Under the pieces are notes generated by a model, which was not told the DNA's origin, made no database searches, and was given only the letters and a program-made list of their open reading frames with translations. Shown one piece after another: positions 41,861 through 52,008 of a stretch of DNA of 53,389 nucleotides. The DNA is from Candidatus Gastranaerophilales bacterium. Its GTDB lineage: Bacteria; Cyanobacteriota; Vampirovibrionia; Gastranaerophilales; Gastranaerophilaceae. Where the stretch lies: positions 1-53,389 of the forward strand of contig CALVBP010000012.1 of assembly GCA_944325825.1 (NCBI GenBank), written 5' to 3'. Made by a program: the position numbers and the translations under genes. Each line of letters opens with the position of its first letter. The stretch's first letter is position 1.

Positions 41861-44125
41861 CTAAAATTTGTATTCAGGAACTACAAATTCCTGAGTATCA
41901 GCCCCTTTATCCACAAAATCCAGATAATATTTCAAAGCAATTTCTTTTGAATTTTCGTATAATTCATCTGCAATTAGTTCTCTGTGCAGCTCTGTTCTGT
42001 CGCCTGAATAATTTCCGAGAACTCTTGCAAATTTTGAAATTTCTTCAAGATTTTCACCTCCGGCATATGCTTTGGTTTTTGCATCTGTTCCGGAAGGTCT
42101 GATTTCCACGTATTTATCGGTAAATTCAAGATAAGTCCCGTCACCGACAAATTTAACAGATTCCAGATTATCAAAAGAAAGTTCCGCAAAAGAACTGTTT
42201 AGAACTTTTCTTACGGCATCAAGAGTAGCAAGATTTTCTCTTATAGCAATTGCAAGTGAAAGGAAAAATAAGTCATTTTTTGTCCTCTTTTTTTCACCTT
42301 CAATCTTTGCCAGTTTAAGTTTTTCTATATCAGGTTCTGACTCGTTATAATAAGAAATATCTTCTCTTACATCATATTTTGCAATTATATTATTTTCATC
42401 AAAAATTTCTGTTAAATATTCGGAAAGTGTTTTATTATCTTCCTCAAGTCTTGCAGCCAGTGCGGAAGCTACAATAATAGCTTCTGTTGCACTTTTTTCT
42501 CTCATTGCGACAGCTTTTCTGCCTGCTAAAGATTCTATTAAGTCTTCCGGTCCCATAATCATTCCGCCGGATTCTTCACCGCCAAATATAAGTCTCGGTT
42601 GAACTCCCAGATTAATTGTATTACCGAAAACATCATCAACAAAAACATTTTTATCCGGATTTTCTCTCATCTGGAGTTCTACTTTTTTCATAATATTGGC
42701 AATTTCTTTAAACCCGACCGGAACATTTACCACTTTTATTCCGTGATGTTTTGCCCATTCATCCCAGCTGAGCGCAGAAGCTGTTGTTTTTATCATAAAT
42801 CTCGGATGATTTTTAAATTTACCCTGGGATTTTAATTGTTTTACTCTGTAATTCATAAGCATTAAAAATGCCTGATTTGCTGTATAAACAGTTAAAATTC
42901 TTTCTTCATCAAGCTGAATATATGATATACCATACTCATCAAGAGCCGGAATATTTCCGATTGCCTCAATCTGGCAGACAGTGAGTCTGTCATGATCAGG
43001 GTCTGTTATTAAAACAATAGTACCTAAAGGTGAATCTTTTAAAAACTCTTCATAATGCATTGATTCAATTACAGGGAAGTATTTTTCTCCGTTCTGCCTT
43101 TTAGAAATAACTGTCGCATCAACAGAATAATCATAAAATACTTTATTTCCTTTAGGGTCAGTATCATATTTACCTATTGAATGGAAAAACGGATCTTCTT
43201 CAGTGTTATGCCAAATATATTTATCATAAATACCGAGCTTTTCAAGTACTCTGCTCAGAGTTCTGTATGCACATCCTCCCACACATTCTATAATGATTTT
43301 AGATTCCATTTTATGAAGTTTTTCAAGATTTTGTGCAACACCGGATTTTAAATATTCTACATACAAATCAATACCGTCATTAAGTTTATTCATAATATAT
43401 TGGTCAATAAGAGGGTTATTCTTTGCAGCAATTTTTATTTCGTACGAACCGTTTTTCTCAGTAAGAGCAAAAATTTCCTCTATTTTATTAACAAACTCAA
43501 GTGACTCTTCCGGCAGATATTGACTGCCTTGTGAATTTAAGTCTTTTGTAGCTGTTTTAACAGAAATTCCGTGACTTGAAGTAATATATTCCCCTCCGAC
43601 TAAATCAAGTTTAAAAGCCAGAAATGAAGCAAGCCAGATAGGAATAGTTTTTCTTTCAACCGGTGTAAGTGTTTTAATTCCCTGTGCAGCTTGAATTCTT
43701 GCTATAGCTTCAAGATAAAGTTCGGAATTATAGCGAACTTCCGAGCCTGCAAGTTTTATAATTTCTTTTCCTTTATATTTTTCTTTTGCAACAAGAGCTT
43801 TTGCTAAAGTTGCAAGAACAATTCCTACAAGGTTAATAGGAAATCTTGTATCTTGCGGATACAAAATATTTTGAGGACCTCGTATTCCTGCGGTTGAAAC
43901 TTTTGCTTCTTTTGCATAGTTACTAAACCAATCAAGAAGATTAAGTCCTTCAGGGTTTGTTTTTTCATCATAGGGATAAAGGTGTTCTTTTTTTAGTGTA
44001 AATATAAATTCATTTTCATTATCAAAATTAAGTAAATTTAAATTTTTTATATAATCAGGTGTTTTATCAAACACGTTTTTAAATAATTCTTTTTCCAAGT
44101 CACAACTTGGTGTTCTTTTATTCAT
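41861..44125 (-). CDS. Alpha-D-phosphohexomutase family protein, unusually long
   Basis: 754 residues against the usual 450-580. The four family motifs are present but altered: STAGIRG (77-83), the catalytic serine loop TSSHG (182-186; usually TASHNP), the metal loop DPDHDR (375-380; usually DPDGDR or DPDADR) and the sugar loop GGEESGG, with RPSGTDAKTKAY near the end as phosphate site. The extra length is in the N-terminal 70 residues and inserts in domains 1-2. It probably interconverts hexose-1- and -6-phosphates, but the changed loops leave specificity open. First gene of the operon with gtrA and rnhB. Confidence 0.88.
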   Translation of the reverse strand: MNKRTPSCDLEKELFKNVFDKTPDYIKNLNLLNFDNENEFIFTLKKEHLYPYDEKTNPEGLNLLDWFSNYAKEAKVSTAGIRGPQNILYPQDTRFPINLVGIVLATLAKALVAKEKYKGKEIIKLAGSEVRYNSELYLEAIARIQAAQGIKTLTPVERKTIPIWLASFLAFKLDLVGGEYITSSHGISVKTATKDLNSQGSQYLPEESLEFVNKIEEIFALTEKNGSYEIKIAAKNNPLIDQYIMNKLNDGIDLYVEYLKSGVAQNLEKLHKMESKIIIECVGGCAYRTLSRVLEKLGIYDKYIWHNTEEDPFFHSIGKYDTDPKGNKVFYDYSVDATVISKRQNGEKYFPVIESMHYEEFLKDSPLGTIVLITDPDHDRLTVCQIEAIGNIPALDEYGISYIQLDEERILTVYTANQAFLMLMNYRVKQLKSQGKFKNHPRFMIKTTASALSWDEWAKHHGIKVVNVPVGFKEIANIMKKVELQMRENPDKNVFVDDVFGNTINLGVQPRLIFGGEESGGMIMGPEDLIESLAGRKAVAMREKSATEAIIVASALAARLEEDNKTLSEYLTEIFDENNIIAKYDVREDISYYNESEPDIEKLKLAKIEGEKKRTKNDLFFLSLAIAIRENLATLDAVRKVLNSSFAELSFDNLESVKFVGDGTYLEFTDKYVEIRPSGTDAKTKAYAGGENLEEISKFARVLGNYSGDRTELHRELIADELYENSKEIALKYYLDFVDKGADTQEFVVPEYKF

Positions 44126-44488
44126 AACAACTTCTCCTCATAAAATAATATTTATTATAACATAAAGAGCTTGTTTATATATATGTTCAAAAATGTAAAA
44201 AAAATGTTCATAAGTATGAAAATAATGTAGAAAAGTCGGGAGTTTTCTACATTAATAATTTAATATAATTATTTTAATGTAGAAAAATGTTCAAAACTTT
44301 GAAGTTTTCTACATTCTTTCTACATTTTTTTCTACATTAAAAAATCAATATTTATAATAGTTTCAACTGGTTTTCTACAAATAATTAGAGCTTATGATGA
44401 AGATGATTAATTATTAATATAATATATTTAATTAATATTAATAATAATAAAAAGAGCAAAAAAATTTTTTAGAAACATTATATAAAGT
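44126..44488. promoter_or_regulatory. Divergent promoter region with seven TTTTCTACATT boxes
   Basis: The 363 bp between the mutase and the mTERF-like gene contain no ORF but a dense motif cluster. AATGTAGAAAA is at 44224 and 44276. TTTTCTACATT is at 44243, 44305 and 44328, with CTTTCTACATT at 44316 and TTTTCTACAAA at 44371. Boxes 1 and 2 form a perfect 11-8-11 palindrome (44224-44253); boxes 3 and 4 a wider one (44276-44315); boxes 4 and 5 are directly adjacent. ATGTTCA also recurs three times. The remaining 44400-44460 is nearly pure A/T. Confidence 0.7.
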
Positions 44489-46426
44489 ATGAAAATAAAT
44501 TCTATAAAACAAGATATAAATTTTAAATCCGGTCAAAATCAGTTAATACCTCTGGAAAAAGTTGTTTTTAATAAAATAAAAAATATAAAAAAATTAGGAA
44601 AAAACTCAGGTATACGAAAAGTACTGGTTCAATCTATAATTAACGATTTTAGAAAAGATATTTCATATCTGGCTTATAAAAATATGAACATATCTAATTC
44701 TTATAGTGAAATTATAAATTCTTTAACAGAAAAAATTATTGAAATTATAGATAGTAAAAAATCTTCAAATGAAATTTTACAGGAAATAAAAAATCTCTTA
44801 AAAAATGATAAGGATGTAAAAGGTAAACGTTACATTATTCCTCCGGAAACATTGAATATGGATTTACTTTCACCAGCTCAGAAAAATCTTATAAATCAAG
44901 TTTCTCAAATGCCGTTAAAAGATGTTATAAAACAAAATAACAGTACATTATACAAAACTCAAATAAATGTTAACGCAGCAATTTATAAATCTCAAAGAAG
45001 AAGCGGACATATTCCTGAAAATATAGTTGAATTTACAGAAAACTATAAAAAAGCTATGGGAATTAAAGCAAATGATGACGATAAAATTTATAAAATGATA
45101 GAAGAAAGATATGATATTTTAAGTTATAAAAACAGACTTAATATATTAAGAGAAAATGCTGATTTATTGTGTGAAAGATATAAAAAATATAATGTAACAA
45201 AAGATGAATGGAATAATATATTTTATTCAATGCCGGAGTTAATATGTTACAGTCCTAAATATGTGGTATCAAAAATAGAATCAAACGTAGCGGAATTTGA
45301 AAAAGAGAATATACCTAAAGATAAATTTTTTACGTTAGCAAAGTATAATACTGATTTGTTTTCAATGAAATCTGAAACTATAAAACAAAAATTTGCTGAT
45401 TTTAAATCTATGTTTAAAAAATATAATATCGATTATTCAAACTTTCCAAAAATGTTAGATAAATTTCCGGAAATTTTTCAAAGAAATCCCGAAAAAATGT
45501 TTCTTTCGATTGATAAATTGGAAAAACTCCTTAATTCGAAAGCTTTTAACAGAGAAAAATATATAAAAGCTGTTACAAAATATCCTGCACTTTTATCAAC
45601 AACTCCGGAAAGGTTTGTAGAACATATTAATAAAACAGTAGAAGCTCTTCAGGAATACGATGTTACAAAAGATGATTATATAAAAGCATGTCTTTTTGCT
45701 CCGACTGTTTTAAATATTACTGATAAAAAAATAGTGGAAAAAATTAATGAGATAGAAAAAAGGTTTGCTTCTGAAAATTTTGATAAGAGAAAGTTTATAA
45801 AAGGTGCACTTAAAAAATCAACAATACTTGCATATACTCCGGAAAAATTGGAATCAAATATTGATGATTTTGTAAAAATATATGAAAAATACGGATTAAC
45901 AAGAAAAAGATATCTTGATTGTGCCATAAAAGTTCCGTCATTATTTACAAGAAATCCGGAAACAATAAGTAATAATATAACTAAAATTATAAATGAATTT
46001 AGCGACCTTGGCTTAACAACTCAAGTTTTTATAAATAATTTTGATTCAAACGCTATTTTACTTTCTCTTGATCCTGATAATGTTATAAAAAAGATAAAAA
46101 TTTATTACCAAATTTTAAGTGAAAGTTATAAATCAAACGGTCTTTCCAAAGATGAGCTCTGGGATAAAATTCTTAAAAGGAATATTACCTATTCTCAAGA
46201 CAGAATATTTTTAACCAAGCTCAATTATAAAATGTTTCCGGAAAACCCGTTTGGTAAAAATAATGAATTTAAAATAGCTGAGATAATAAAAGAAAATCCC
46301 GACAAAACTTATAAAATAAAACTTTCTGATAATGAGCTTGACAGAGAATTTGCAGAATATTTAAAAGATTTCTCTCAAAAAAATGCAGGTAAAAATGTAT
46401 TTAACATAGAATTTGAAAATAAATGA
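44489..46426 (+). CDS. mTERF-like helical repeat protein
   Basis: 645 residues. The leader is MKINSIKQDINFKSGQ, then a helical N-terminal part. Residues about 248-535 hold at least seven, probably eight, units of about 37 residues. The cores include FPEIFQRNPEKMFLSI, YPALLSTTPERFVEHI, APTVLNITDKKIVEKI, KSTILAYTPEKLESNI and VPSLFTRNPETISNNI, each followed by a helix and K/R-rich turn. The pattern Px(L/I)xxxxPExxxxxI is like the mTERF motif of mitochondrial and plastid nucleic-acid-binding proteins. In bacteria it may bind nucleic acid or be an effector. It ends in TGA. Confidence 0.72.
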   Translation: MKINSIKQDINFKSGQNQLIPLEKVVFNKIKNIKKLGKNSGIRKVLVQSIINDFRKDISYLAYKNMNISNSYSEIINSLTEKIIEIIDSKKSSNEILQEIKNLLKNDKDVKGKRYIIPPETLNMDLLSPAQKNLINQVSQMPLKDVIKQNNSTLYKTQINVNAAIYKSQRRSGHIPENIVEFTENYKKAMGIKANDDDKIYKMIEERYDILSYKNRLNILRENADLLCERYKKYNVTKDEWNNIFYSMPELICYSPKYVVSKIESNVAEFEKENIPKDKFFTLAKYNTDLFSMKSETIKQKFADFKSMFKKYNIDYSNFPKMLDKFPEIFQRNPEKMFLSIDKLEKLLNSKAFNREKYIKAVTKYPALLSTTPERFVEHINKTVEALQEYDVTKDDYIKACLFAPTVLNITDKKIVEKINEIEKRFASENFDKRKFIKGALKKSTILAYTPEKLESNIDDFVKIYEKYGLTRKRYLDCAIKVPSLFTRNPETISNNITKIINEFSDLGLTTQVFINNFDSNAILLSLDPDNVIKKIKIYYQILSESYKSNGLSKDELWDKILKRNITYSQDRIFLTKLNYKMFPENPFGKNNEFKIAEIIKENPDKTYKIKLSDNELDREFAEYLKDFSQKNAGKNVFNIEFENK

Positions 46427-46494
46427 TGACGGTTTTATTTAAAAACAAAAAAATTATGAAGTCTAAAAATTTTACCTTCTGTTTATGCCTTAAC

Positions 46495-46523
46495 TGGACT
46501 CAATAACACTACTTTGATATAAT
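46495..46523 (+). promoter_or_regulatory. Promoter predicting a leaderless TPR-gene mRNA
   Basis: TGGACT (46495-46500), a 17-bp spacer, a perfect TATAAT (46518-46523). Transcription would begin at about 46530, one base before the ATG at 46531; no Shine-Dalgarno is visible. Confidence 0.5.
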
Positions 46524-46530
46524 TAATTAT

Positions 46531-47586
46531 ATGGAAAATGAGATAGAAAAATTACAGGAAATTTTGCAGCAAGATCCGTCAAATTTTCAAGCCAGAAGAG
46601 AATTATCTATACTTTTAGCTGATAACGGATTTAACGAAGAAGCTCTTTCCAATCTTCAGTATCTGGAAAAATATTTTCCGGAAGATAGTCAGATTCAATA
46701 TAACCTTGGAATTCTCTACGAAAAAATCAAGGATTTTGAAAAGGCAAAAGAATCTTATAAAAAAGCGGTAGAAATATCTCCTCAAGAAGACTATTATTAT
46801 AACTTGGGAGAAGTTTTAATTGAACTCAAAGAATGGGATGAAGCAATAAAAGCTTTTAATACTGTTTTAAAAACAGATTCTAACGACAGTAATTGTTATT
46901 TTAATCTCGGAATTTGTTATTTCAATAAAGATGAAATGAATCTTGCAACAGATAATTTTCAGAAAGCAGTTTCATTAAATCCCAAAGATATTTATGCTCA
47001 TTTTTATCTGGGAAATATTTATCAAAATAACGGACTTACAAATTTTGCGGCAGAAAGTTATAAAAAAGTTCTTTCTATTTCTCCGGACTACAGCTGGGCT
47101 TATTTTAATCTTGCATCAATAGCTTATAAGAATGAAAACATAGAGGAAGCTAAGGAATACCTTAAAAAAACAGTAGAATACAATCCTCATGATATAGAAG
47201 CTTATAAACTCCTTACAAAAATTTGTATAAAACAAAATGAAATAGAAGAAATACTTTCAATTTTGGAAAATTGGGTAAATAATGAAGATAATGGTGATAT
47301 GTATTATCTTCTGGCTATGGTATTTAAGTATCTTGGTGATACTGAAAATTATGCGGAAGCCCTTTCTGAAGCTCTTCAATGTTCTTATTCTCTTACATAT
47401 CCCAAAGATTCTGTTCAGAAGGAATACAATGCAGTAAGTGAAAAATTTGAAAGAGAGGAAGAAGAAGACGAAGAAGATGAAGGGGATGAAGATGAAGAAG
47501 TTTATGAAGAAGAAGACGGTTCTGATGACGGGGATGAAACTGAAGAATATATAGAACCGGAAGAAGATGAAGAAAATGCTGAGTAG
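46531..47586 (+). CDS. Tetratricopeptide repeat protein with acidic tail
   Basis: 351 residues. Six to seven TPR units fill residues 5-250 (for example FNLGICYFNKDEMNLATDNF, FYLGNIYQNNGLTNFAAESY, FNLASIAYKNENIEEAKEYL), each 34 residues with the W/L-G-Y-A-F-A-P pattern. From about 305 the chain is almost wholly Glu/Asp. No signal peptide or membrane segment, so it is a cytoplasmic scaffold for protein contacts; the acidic tail may bind basic partners. It overlaps the recN start. Confidence 0.9.
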   Translation: MENEIEKLQEILQQDPSNFQARRELSILLADNGFNEEALSNLQYLEKYFPEDSQIQYNLGILYEKIKDFEKAKESYKKAVEISPQEDYYYNLGEVLIELKEWDEAIKAFNTVLKTDSNDSNCYFNLGICYFNKDEMNLATDNFQKAVSLNPKDIYAHFYLGNIYQNNGLTNFAAESYKKVLSISPDYSWAYFNLASIAYKNENIEEAKEYLKKTVEYNPHDIEAYKLLTKICIKQNEIEEILSILENWVNNEDNGDMYYLLAMVFKYLGDTENYAEALSEALQCSYSLTYPKDSVQKEYNAVSEKFEREEEEDEEDEGDEDEEVYEEEDGSDDGDETEEYIEPEEDEENAE

Positions 47587-49219
47587 AATTTTTATAAAAA
47601 ATTACATATTAATAGATGAACTTGAGCTTGAACTCGATAAGGGTTTAAATATTATAACCGGTGAAACCGGTGCCGGAAAAAGTATTCTTATTAATGCAAT
47701 TGATATAGCTTTTGGTGCAAAAGCAGGAAAAGAAGTTATAAAAACAGGAGCGGATAAGGCTGTAATTGAAATAACTATTTTGAACGAAAAACAGAATATT
47801 ACTTCGCTTTTTGAAGAATATGGAATTGATAATTTGGGACAGGAAATTATTCTCTCAAAAGAAATTACCCAGACAGGTTCTCGTTCAAGGGTTAACGGAT
47901 GTCTTGTCAATCAGGAATTTATCAGAATTTTTAGAGAACTTTTTCTTGATATTCACTCTCAGCACCAAACATATTCTTTTTTGCAGCCTAAATACCATAT
48001 TACCCTTCTGGATTCTTATATAAAGGATTCTAACCTTGATGAATATAAAAAAGAGTATGAAAAATATAAAAATATGCTTTCTGAATTAGAAAATCTTAAA
48101 AATGCATCCGAAAAAACCGAAGAACAAATTGATTTTCTTAAATTTCAAGTAAATGAAATTGAAGAAGCCGGACTTAATTCTTTGACAGAGGATGAAGATT
48201 TAAATAATGAACTTAATGTTCTTGAAAATGTTGAAAAATTAAAAGAACTTACAGGAAGTTCATACTGGTCTTTATCCGGTGACGACAGCTCAGTAATAGA
48301 AGGATTATTTCAGATAAAAGCAAATCTTTCAAAAGCATCCGGACTTGATAATAATCTTGAAGAAGCGGAATCAGAGCTTATAAGTGCTATTGAAACTCTT
48401 AAAGAAGTCTCTTCTTCTTTAAGAGATTATTCTTCTTCTCTTGAAAACGATACGGAAAGGATTAATGCAATACAGGAAAGGTTATTCTTGCTGGATAAAC
48501 TTAAACGGAAATACGGCGGAACAATAGAAAAAGTTACAGAAACCGGAGAACGATTAAGAAAAGAGCTTGATGGAATAGAGTTTTCTACTCAAAATATTGA
48601 AGCGTTGGAAAATGAAATTTCAAAAACAGAAACCGCTCTTACTTCTCTTGCAGAAAAAATTTCAGATAAAAGAAAAGATTATGCAAAAGTTCTTTCTTCC
48701 TTAATTGTAGAAAAACTTGAAAAACTTGAATTACCGAAAGTACGATTTAAAATAGGGTTTGAAAAAACCGGTTTAACTCCAAACGGGACTGATAAAGTTG
48801 AATTTTTAATATCCACAAATATATCAGAAGAGCTTAAACCCCTGGCAAAGGTAGCATCCGGCGGTGAAATATCAAGAGTAATGCTTGCTATAAAAACAAT
48901 TTTTGCTCAGGCAGATGATATTGATACGGTCGTGTTTGATGAAATTGATACCGGAATTTCAGGTAAAACTTCTCAAGCTGTAGCAGATGAAGTTAAAGAG
49001 TTATCTAAATTTATGCAGATAATTATGATAACCCATCAGGCAATAATAGCTTCGAAATCAGACCGACATTTATATGTAAGAAAAATTCAAGATGATAAAA
49101 CAAGTATTGAAATAAAGATACTTGAAGGAGATGAAAAATTAAAAGCAATAGCAGAACTGGCTTCAGGAGGAATTACGGATGAATCGGTCAGTTTTGCTAA
49201 AATGCTGGTTAATAATTAA
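47576..49219 (+). CDS. recN: DNA repair protein RecN
   Basis: 547 residues from ATG 47576 (MLSRIFIKNYILI, the family start); an in-frame ATG at 47567 adds three residues. The SMC-like ATPase head has GETGAGKS (Walker A), a long coiled-coil middle (LEKLxxLE-rich), the signature ASGGEISRVMLAIK and Walker B DTVVFDEIDTGISGK. It acts in double-strand break repair with RecA. Start and upstream TPR stop overlap by 11 nt, suggesting coupling. Terminator at 49219. Confidence 0.95.
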   Translation: MLSRIFIKNYILIDELELELDKGLNIITGETGAGKSILINAIDIAFGAKAGKEVIKTGADKAVIEITILNEKQNITSLFEEYGIDNLGQEIILSKEITQTGSRSRVNGCLVNQEFIRIFRELFLDIHSQHQTYSFLQPKYHITLLDSYIKDSNLDEYKKEYEKYKNMLSELENLKNASEKTEEQIDFLKFQVNEIEEAGLNSLTEDEDLNNELNVLENVEKLKELTGSSYWSLSGDDSSVIEGLFQIKANLSKASGLDNNLEEAESELISAIETLKEVSSSLRDYSSSLENDTERINAIQERLFLLDKLKRKYGGTIEKVTETGERLRKELDGIEFSTQNIEALENEISKTETALTSLAEKISDKRKDYAKVLSSLIVEKLEKLELPKVRFKIGFEKTGLTPNGTDKVEFLISTNISEELKPLAKVASGGEISRVMLAIKTIFAQADDIDTVVFDEIDTGISGKTSQAVADEVKELSKFMQIIMITHQAIIASKSDRHLYVRKIQDDKTSIEIKILEGDEKLKAIAELASGGITDESVSFAKMLVNN

Positions 49220-49250
49220 AAAGGGACATCTTTATGATATCCCTTTTTTT
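49219..49250. terminator. Terminator after recN
   Basis: AAAGGGA...TCCCTTT stem with an inner ATC/GAT pairing, followed by a T-run. It can serve the convergent Hsp20 gene as well. Confidence 0.75.
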
Positions 49251-49261
49251 AAAAAACTTAT

Positions 49262-49762
49262 TTATTCCTCAAACGGAATAGTAATAATATATTTATCACC
49301 TTTCTTTTCTTTGGTCATTTTATCGGAATTTATTTTTTCATCCAGATAATATGATTGAGCGAAGCTCATAATTTCTTCTCCTCTGTGTTCTTTTTTCTCC
49401 ATATCTCCGTAAATGGAAATAACGTTATTTTCAAGATTTACTTTTATATTCTTATCATTTCCGCCCAGAGGTTTTAAATCAACAATAACTTTGTACTCAT
49501 CGTTTTCTTTAACAAGATTAACAAGCATTGGCTGCATTTTAGGTTCAAAAGGGTTTTCCATCATCTTGTCTTCAAATTTTTCAATTCTTTTTTGTTCTTG
49601 TCTCATCATTTTTTCTATTTTTTTAGCATGATAAACAGGGTCCATCATTCTATGAAGTGAAAATTCAAGTGCCGCAAAAAATGCCAGAAATGCAACTAAA
49701 AATGTTATAACAATAATCCCTAGAACTCTTAGCCATCCGACTTTTTTCTCTTCGTTTGACAT
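49262..49762 (-). CDS. Membrane-anchored Hsp20/alpha-crystallin-like protein
   Basis: 166 residues. A single membrane helix is at about 11-33 (VLGIIVITFLVAFLAFFAAL). A charged coil follows (KKIEKMMRQEQKRIEKFEDK), then an alpha-crystallin-like beta domain with EYKVIVDLKPLGGNDKNIKV, NVISIYGDME and a C-terminal YIITIPFEE strand. Soluble small heat-shock proteins lack the helix, so this copy is probably an inner-membrane chaperone or holdase facing the cytoplasm. The neighbouring dnaK gene, transcribed divergently, makes a link to stress plausible. Shine-Dalgarno: AAAGGAG. Confidence 0.78.
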   Translation of the reverse strand: MSNEEKKVGWLRVLGIIVITFLVAFLAFFAALEFSLHRMMDPVYHAKKIEKMMRQEQKRIEKFEDKMMENPFEPKMQPMLVNLVKENDEYKVIVDLKPLGGNDKNIKVNLENNVISIYGDMEKKEHRGEEIMSFAQSYYLDEKINSDKMTKEKKGDKYIITIPFEE

Positions 49763-51897
<2,135 letters not shown>

Positions 51898-51929
51898 TTG
51901 AGTAAAACCATAAATTCTTAAGATAACGA

Positions 51930-51961
51930 GTGCGGCGGGCTTTAGCCCGCCGCATTTTTTG
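51930..51961 (+). terminator. dnaK terminator
   Basis: A perfect 9-bp stem GCGGCGGGC/GCCCGCCGC with loop TTTA and run ATTTTTT. Confidence 0.92.
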
Positions 51962-51973
51962 TTTGCAGATATA

Positions 51974-52002
51974 TTTTCAAGATAAGCTTTCTAATGTATA
52001 AT
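51974..52002 (+). promoter_or_regulatory. Promoter predicting a leaderless Schlafen-gene mRNA
   Basis: TTTTCA (51974-51979), a 17-bp spacer, TATAAT (51997-52002). Transcription would begin at 52009, the A of the ATG. No Shine-Dalgarno precedes the start. Confidence 0.45.
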
Positions 52003-52008
52003 TAACTT

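Noticed and set aside
44224-44381. CRISPR array
   Set aside because: Boxes are only 11 bp, in both orientations and irregularly spaced; no spacer-length units and no cas genes.
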